A stretch of DNA of 64,000 nt from Acidobacteriota bacterium (GTDB taxonomy: Bacteria > Acidobacteriota > Vicinamibacteria > Vicinamibacterales > JAKQTR01), in assembly GCA_029562975.1 (NCBI GenBank), contig JAKQTR010000043.1, forward strand, positions 136,491 through 200,490, given 5' to 3'. Every line of letters starts with the position of its first letter. Positions within the stretch are counted from its first letter, which is position 1. The translations under genes and the position numbers were made by a program. Shown here in pieces: positions 58,082 to 64,000 of the stretch. The notes under the pieces are model-generated. The model saw only the letters and a program-made list of their open reading frames with translations. It made no database searches and was not told the DNA's origin.

Positions 58082-60661
58082 ATGGCACGAGGCAAGGCGG
58101 CTTTCACCGTCACGCTGATCCTGGGCTTCGCCCTCCTCGTGCCGCCGGGCGGAGCGGCGGCGCAGGAGATCCCGACGCCGGAAGCGTTCTTCGGCTTCAA
58201 GATGGGTGATGACGGCAGGCTCGCGGACTGGCCGTCCATCGAGAAGTACTTCCGGGCCGTCGCCGCGTCCTCGCCGCGCGTCGAGCTGATCGAAGTCGGC
58301 CCGTCCACCGAGGGCCGTCGCATCATCGCCGCCGTGATCAGCTCGACCGAGAACATCAGGGATCTTCCGGCGCTCCAGCTCGACAACCGCCTCCTGGCGG
58401 ATCCCAGGCGGCTCGAGAGCGATCGGGAGGTCCGGGCGATTCTGTCGGGCGCCAAAGCCGTCGTGGCCATCGGGTGCAGCATCCATGCGAGCGAGGTCGG
58501 CGCCACGCAGTCGGCGAGCGAGCTGCTCTACGAGCTGGCGGCCGCGAGCGACGAGCGCACCGCCGCAATGCTGCGCGACATCATCGTCGTGCTGATCCCC
58601 TCGCTCAATCCCGACGGGCACGCGATGGTCGTGGACTGGCAGCGGAAGACGGCGGGCACGCCGTTCGACGGCGGGCCGATGCCGTGGCCGTACCACAAGT
58701 ACGTCGGCCACGATCTCAACCGCGACGCGTTCATGCTGAACATGGCCGAGAGCCGCGCGCTCGCGCGGTTCTTCTCGCGCGAGTGGCACCCGCAGGTGTT
58801 CCTCTCGATGCACCAGATGGGATCGAACGGGCCCAGGTTCTTCGTGCCGCCGAACGCCGATCCCATCGATTCGAACCAGGACCCGCTCATCTGGCGCGAG
58901 GCCGCCCTGCTCGGCAGCGCGATGGCGATGGAGCTCGAGAGCCAGGGCAAGTCCGGCGTGGTGTCGAACGCGATGTTCGACTATTTCTGGCCGGGGTACG
59001 AGGACTCGGCGCCCCTCGGCCGGAACACCGTGTGCCTGCTCACGGAAGCCGCGTCGGCGAGGCTCGCGAGCCCGATCGAGGTGGCGGCGAAGGAGCTCCG
59101 GGGGGGCGGGCGCGGCCTGCCGGAATACGCGCCGCAGATCAACTTCCCGAACCCGTGGCCGGGCGGCACGTGGCGCCTGCGCGACATCGTGGACTACAAC
59201 CTCGCCGCGATGCGCGGCCTGCTCTCGGCCGTCGCCCGCTATCGCGGCGAGATCCTCGCGAACTTCCACGCCATGGGGCGCCGGGCCATCGCGCGTGGGG
59301 CCGCCGAGCCGCCGTTCGCGTTCGCGATTCCGCCGGATCAGCACGACCCGGCGGCGGCCGCGGCGCTCGTCAACCTCCTCGCCGACGGCGGCGTCGAGGT
59401 GCACCAGGCGTCGGAGGCCTTCGCGGTCGGCCAGACGGAATACCCGGCAGGCACGGTCTTCGTCCTGATGGCGCAGCCGTTCAGGGCGTACGCCAAGACC
59501 CTGCTCGAGGTGCAGCGCTACCCCGTGCGGAAGCTCCCGGGCGGCGGAGCGCCCGAGCGCCCGTACGACGTCGCGGGCTGGACGCTGCCCTACCAGATGG
59601 GCGTTCGAGTGGATCGGATCGACCGGCCGTTCGATGCGCCGCTCCTGTCGAGAGTCGATCGCGTCCGGCCGCCGGTCGCATGGCCGTTCGGGTACACGAG
59701 CGCCGACTACTTCCTCGTGGACGCCCGCGGCACGGCGGGCGCGCTGGCGGCGAGCCGCCTCCTGGCGGCGGGGCTGCGCGTCGAGTGGTCCAGCGGACCC
59801 GTCACACAGGACGGGTACAAGTACGGGCCGGGCACGCTCGTCGTGCGCCCGGTGTCGGCCGCCCGCGCGCACGTCGAGCGCCTCGCGCGCGAGGCGGGCA
59901 TGCGCGTGTTCGGCGCCCGCGGCAGGCCGCCCGCGACCCTGCCGCTCCGGTTGGCCCGAACCGCGCTCTACCGGCCGTGGAACGACGCGATCGACGAGGG
60001 ATGGACGCGCTGGCTGCTGGAGCAGTACGAGGTCCCGTTCGCCACGCTCCGCGACGCCGAGGCGCGGGCCGGGCGGCTCCGCGCCTCCTTCGACGTCATC
60101 GTCCTGCCCGGCATCGCGGCAGAGCGGCTCGTCGATGGCAACCGGAAGGGATCCGTGCCGGACGAGTACGCCGGCGGCCTCGGCGCGGCCGGCGTCGCCG
60201 CCCTCAAGGCGTTCGTGCAGGAGGGCGGCACGCTGGTGTGCCTGGCGGGCTCCGGGCAGCTGGCCATCGACGCCCTCGCGCTGCCGATCAAGAACGTCGC
60301 GCGCGGCCTGAGCGCCGACAGGTTCTTCTGCCCCGGCTCGCTCATCCGGCTCGACGTCGACGCGTCGCAGCCGCTCGGGTTCGGCATGCTCGAGAAGAAC
60401 GCGGCGTTCTTCTCGTCGGACTCGGCCTACGAGATCGCCCAGGGCGCGCCCGGCGTCCGCGTCGCGGCGCGCTACGCAGCGAAGGACCTCCTGCTGAGCG
60501 GATGGCTGGAAGGTGAACAGGTCCTCGCGGGGCGCCCGGCGGTGGTTGAGGCCAGGGCGGGCGCCGGCCGGGCCGTGCTCATCGGCTTCCGCGCGCAGCA
60601 CCGCGGCCAGTCGCTGGCCACGTTCCGGTTCCTCTTCAACGCCATCTTCATGAGCCCTTGA
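58082..60661 (+). CDS. Secreted M14 family zinc carboxypeptidase
   Basis: 859 residues with a signal peptide ending GGAAAQ. The M14 zinc ligands are GCSIHASEVGATQ (HxxE) and the later His in LSMHQMGSNGPRFFVPP. NPDGHAMVVDWQRKTAG and GHDLNRDAF line the active site. The catalytic Glu is probably in CLLTEAASARLASP. The long C-terminal half (about 430-859) resembles other large secreted M14 proteins with a glutamine-amidotransferase-like end. It works outside or in the periplasm on peptides. Confidence 0.88.
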   Translation: MARGKAAFTVTLILGFALLVPPGGAAAQEIPTPEAFFGFKMGDDGRLADWPSIEKYFRAVAASSPRVELIEVGPSTEGRRIIAAVISSTENIRDLPALQLDNRLLADPRRLESDREVRAILSGAKAVVAIGCSIHASEVGATQSASELLYELAAASDERTAAMLRDIIVVLIPSLNPDGHAMVVDWQRKTAGTPFDGGPMPWPYHKYVGHDLNRDAFMLNMAESRALARFFSREWHPQVFLSMHQMGSNGPRFFVPPNADPIDSNQDPLIWREAALLGSAMAMELESQGKSGVVSNAMFDYFWPGYEDSAPLGRNTVCLLTEAASARLASPIEVAAKELRGGGRGLPEYAPQINFPNPWPGGTWRLRDIVDYNLAAMRGLLSAVARYRGEILANFHAMGRRAIARGAAEPPFAFAIPPDQHDPAAAAALVNLLADGGVEVHQASEAFAVGQTEYPAGTVFVLMAQPFRAYAKTLLEVQRYPVRKLPGGGAPERPYDVAGWTLPYQMGVRVDRIDRPFDAPLLSRVDRVRPPVAWPFGYTSADYFLVDARGTAGALAASRLLAAGLRVEWSSGPVTQDGYKYGPGTLVVRPVSAARAHVERLAREAGMRVFGARGRPPATLPLRLARTALYRPWNDAIDEGWTRWLLEQYEVPFATLRDAEARAGRLRASFDVIVLPGIAAERLVDGNRKGSVPDEYAGGLGAAGVAALKAFVQEGGTLVCLAGSGQLAIDALALPIKNVARGLSADRFFCPGSLIRLDVDASQPLGFGMLEKNAAFFSSDSAYEIAQGAPGVRVAARYAAKDLLLSGWLEGEQVLAGRPAVVEARAGAGRAVLIGFRAQHRGQSLATFRFLFNAIFMSP

Positions 60662-60912
60662 TCCCCGGCGCCCTCCATCTCCCGGCCTCTGCCTTCCGGG
60701 CCTTGTTTTCTGTTTTCTGGACTCTGAATTCCGGATTCTGAATTCTCTGCCTCCTTCACCTCCTCCCCTTCCTTGCCCCCGTCTTCGCCAAGCGGCCTGC
60801 CGATCGGCTTCGGCGAGGCAGGCTCCCTCCCTTGTCCCTGTCCGACCAGCGCCTGGCGCCAAGCCCCGAACGCCTGACTGAATCCCCCGCCCTTCGTCTG
60901 ACCGTGTGAATC
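60662..60912. repeat. Composite repeat cluster
   Basis: GGACTCTGAATTCCGGATTC, CCTTGCCCCCGTCTTCGCC, AAGCGGCCTGCCGATCGGC, CTCCCTTGTCCCTGTCCGAC and CAGCGCCTGGCGCC follow one another. All of these words occur elsewhere in the window's intergenic DNA. Confidence 0.65.
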
Positions 60913-61231
60913 GATGCCAGCGACCTGGCCGTGGTCGCCCGCGTCCGCGCGGATGATCGCGCGCGCGCGGGTGACCGCGAGGCCTTCAGGATCCTCGTGG
61001 AGCGCCACAGCCGGAGTGCGTTCAGGCTGGCCTGCCGCCTGACGGGGCACGAGCAGGACGCGGAAGACATCGTCCAGGAGACGTTCTTGAAGGCTTTCCG
61101 GCTGTTCGGGCGCGTCGAGTTGGCCCGCAAGGAGACCGATCCGGCGAAATAGCGCAGCGTCGAGCGCTTCAGCCTGATGCGCTCGAAGGACGCCACCGAC
61201 TACAAGATGGAGATCATCGGGAAGTCGCCAG
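60913..61231 (+). pseudogene. ECF sigma factor N-terminus joined to a HEAT-like tail, with amber
   Basis: The frame reads IDASDLAVVARVRADDRARA (possible GTG start at 60931), then GDREAFRILVERHSRSAFRL and DAEDIVQETFLKAFRLFG, a typical sigma region 2. It then switches to RVELARKETDPAK, a TAG at 61150-61152 and RSVERFSLMRSKDATDYKME with IIGKSP. The last part looks like the final HEAT-type repeat of the scaffold or anti-sigma proteins that often follow such sigma genes. Region 4 and any middle genes are missing. Repeats begin at the tail's end. It cannot be a working sigma factor. Confidence 0.6.
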
Positions 61232-61332
61232 GGACCAGGCGCTCGGGGCTGGTCGGATTCGCTGTTGAACTGCCGGCCACGCGGCGAAGGCCGCGTCCGA
61301 CTAGCGCCCAGCGCCTGGCCCCTGGCCCCCGG

Positions 61333-61335
<3 letters not shown>
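61228..61335. repeat. Inverted pair of CCAGGCGCTCGGGGCTGG-type repeats
   Basis: The left arm CCAGGGACCAGGCGCTCGGG then GCTGGTCGGA (about 61229-61260) is answered by TCCGACTAGCGCCCAGCGCC then TGGCCCCTGG (about 61295-61325) on the other strand. It provides the TAG stop region of the S9 gene. Confidence 0.7.
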
Positions 61336-63393
<2,058 letters not shown>

Positions 63394-63659
63394 CTCTTGT
63401 CCCCGCCTTCGCTAAACGGCCCGCCGGCCGGCCCTGAGCTTGTCGACGGGCCGGCTTCGGCGCGGCAAGCCTTGCTCCTCGTCCCGAGTCCCGGGTCCCG
63501 ACTCTCGACTCCCGAGTCCCGAGCCCCGAGATTAGCACGCCCCTTGCTCCTGGATCCTCCCGGACGGGCCGGTTCAGGCGCATTTGCGGGAGCCTCCCGG
63601 CCGCGGGCCGCGAAGCGTGGCAGTTTCCGCCACCGCGTTCGGCCGCGAGGTCACAATCC
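63394..63659. repeat. Composite repeat cluster and upstream region
   Basis: At 63404-63552 the words CCGCCTTCGCTAAACGGCCC, GGCCCTGAGCTTG with TCGACGGGCC (dyad, 63430-63452), CGGCTTCGGCGCGGCAAGCC, CCCGAGTCCCGGGTCCCGAC and CGAGTCCCGAGCCCCGAG follow one another. This is nearly the order seen at 24530-24680. The rest leads to the helicase promoter. Confidence 0.65.
63652..63657 (+). promoter_or_regulatory. -10-like CACAAT before the helicase gene
   Basis: CACAAT ends 2 nt before GTG 63660. A transcript starting 6-8 nt downstream would begin inside the first codons, so either the real start is further in or the box is not the -10. Confidence 0.3.
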
Positions 63660-64000
63660 GTGCAACCTGCCCTTTCGCCCGGCGAGCTCGTCCGCGTGCG
63701 AGGGCGCGACTGGCGCGTGCACGCGGTCACTCGCTACGGCGGCTGCCGCCAGCTGGACCTGGATCCGCTCGACGCCGACGGGAGGCGCGACCCCCGCCGC
63801 AGGGTGGCGCTGCTCGAGCCGTTCGACAAGCCGGCGCGGATGGCCGTTCGCGCATCGGCTCGCGTGGTCTCGCCCCGGGCCTGGGTGGCGGCCCTCGGCC
63901 GCGCCGTGCTCCGCCGGCGGGAGCCGTTCGGCCTCGTCGCTCCGATCGAGGCGCGGATCGATCTGCTTCCCCACCAGCTCGAACCGGCGCTCGCCGTGAT
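63660..64000 (+). CDS. SNF2/RapA-like DNA/RNA helicase, N-terminal part (cut by window edge)
   Basis: The frame from GTG 63660 reads LSPGELVRVRGRDWRVHAVT, then a basic region (DPRRRVALLEPFDKPARM), and reaches LVAPIEARIDLLPHQLEPAL and AV at the edge. IDLLPHQLEPALAV is the Q-motif region just before Walker A in SNF2/RapA-type helicases (next expected: a G-x-G-K-T block). The catalytic part lies outside the window, so ATPase motifs cannot be checked. Related proteins remodel nucleic-acid complexes or belong to defence islands. Confidence 0.65.
   Translation, partial: MQPALSPGELVRVRGRDWRVHAVTRYGGCRQLDLDPLDADGRRDPRRRVALLEPFDKPARMAVRASARVVSPRAWVAALGRAVLRRREPFGLVAPIEARIDLLPHQLEPALAV

Overview
The window is about 64 kb of very GC-rich DNA (third codon positions almost all G or C), densely packed with genes on both strands. 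It has no rRNA, tRNA, integrase or insertion sequence that I can see. The mix of genes fits a soil-type Acidobacteriota, most likely class Vicinamibacteria: secreted S9 and M14 peptidases, a DUF1684 protein, a NamZ/beta-lactamase fusion, a transmembrane kinase-TPR protein, ThyX instead of ThyA, sigma-54 activators, ABC/LolA-like lipoprotein systems and a glutaredoxin-like selenoprotein. This placement is inferred from gene content only.

Layout. 1-11.0 kb: secreted hydrolases and peptidases (NamZ-type wall hydrolase, P1 aminopeptidase, S9 peptidase, M20 dipeptidase) and a wrecked sodium symporter gene. 11-18 kb: a GAF/sigma-54 activator followed at once by a sigma-54 promoter and a four-gene efflux operon (STAS-TolC, HlyD, two ABC-2 permeases, no ATPase). 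18-22 kb: thiolase with a Cys-rich partner, glycosyltransferase and aminoglycoside-phosphotransferase-like kinase. 22.4-27.9 kb: an ABC ATPase, FtsX-like permease, LolA-like protein and beta-barrel operon. 28-33.4 kb: a collapsed GT39 gene, an inositol-phosphatase/ADP-ribosylglycohydrolase fusion, ThyX, a second ADP-ribosylglycohydrolase, a probable selenocysteine glutaredoxin-like gene and a thioesterase. 33.4-43.1 kb: housekeeping (MFS pump, peptide deformylase, ThiI, cobalamin adenosyltransferase, MutY, MutT, YgfZ, alpha/beta hydrolase, FHA, MBL). 43.1-46.5 kb: an ECF sigma factor and a kinase-TPR receptor whose kinase domain looks catalytically dead. 46.6-50.1 kb: LpdA, E2 and LipB of a 2-oxoacid dehydrogenase system.

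50.2-56.7 kb is the most interesting part. A sigma-54 response regulator (own sigma-70 promoter) precedes a palindromic upstream site and a near-consensus sigma-54 promoter. That promoter drives four overlapping genes: a radical SAM/SPASM maturase, a 30-residue Lys-rich peptide with two Cys and one Trp near its C-terminus, an OppA-type peptide-binding lipoprotein whose start lies inside the peptide gene, and a dCache/HAMP histidine kinase. I read this as a ribosomally made, radical-SAM-modified peptide tied to its own binding protein and two-component circuit, perhaps peptide signalling. 56.8-64 kb: HU protein, QueF, Smr protein, M14 and S9 peptidases, a collapsed ECF sigma remnant and the start of a SNF2-type helicase.

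Three genome-scale habits stand out. Many genes start within a few bases of the expected transcription start (leaderless transcripts). Intergenic regions hold modular low-complexity repeats, often as inverted pairs, that sometimes run into coding ends. Three genes are reduced to head-plus-tail remnants, and three in-frame amber codons occur in or next to decayed genes.
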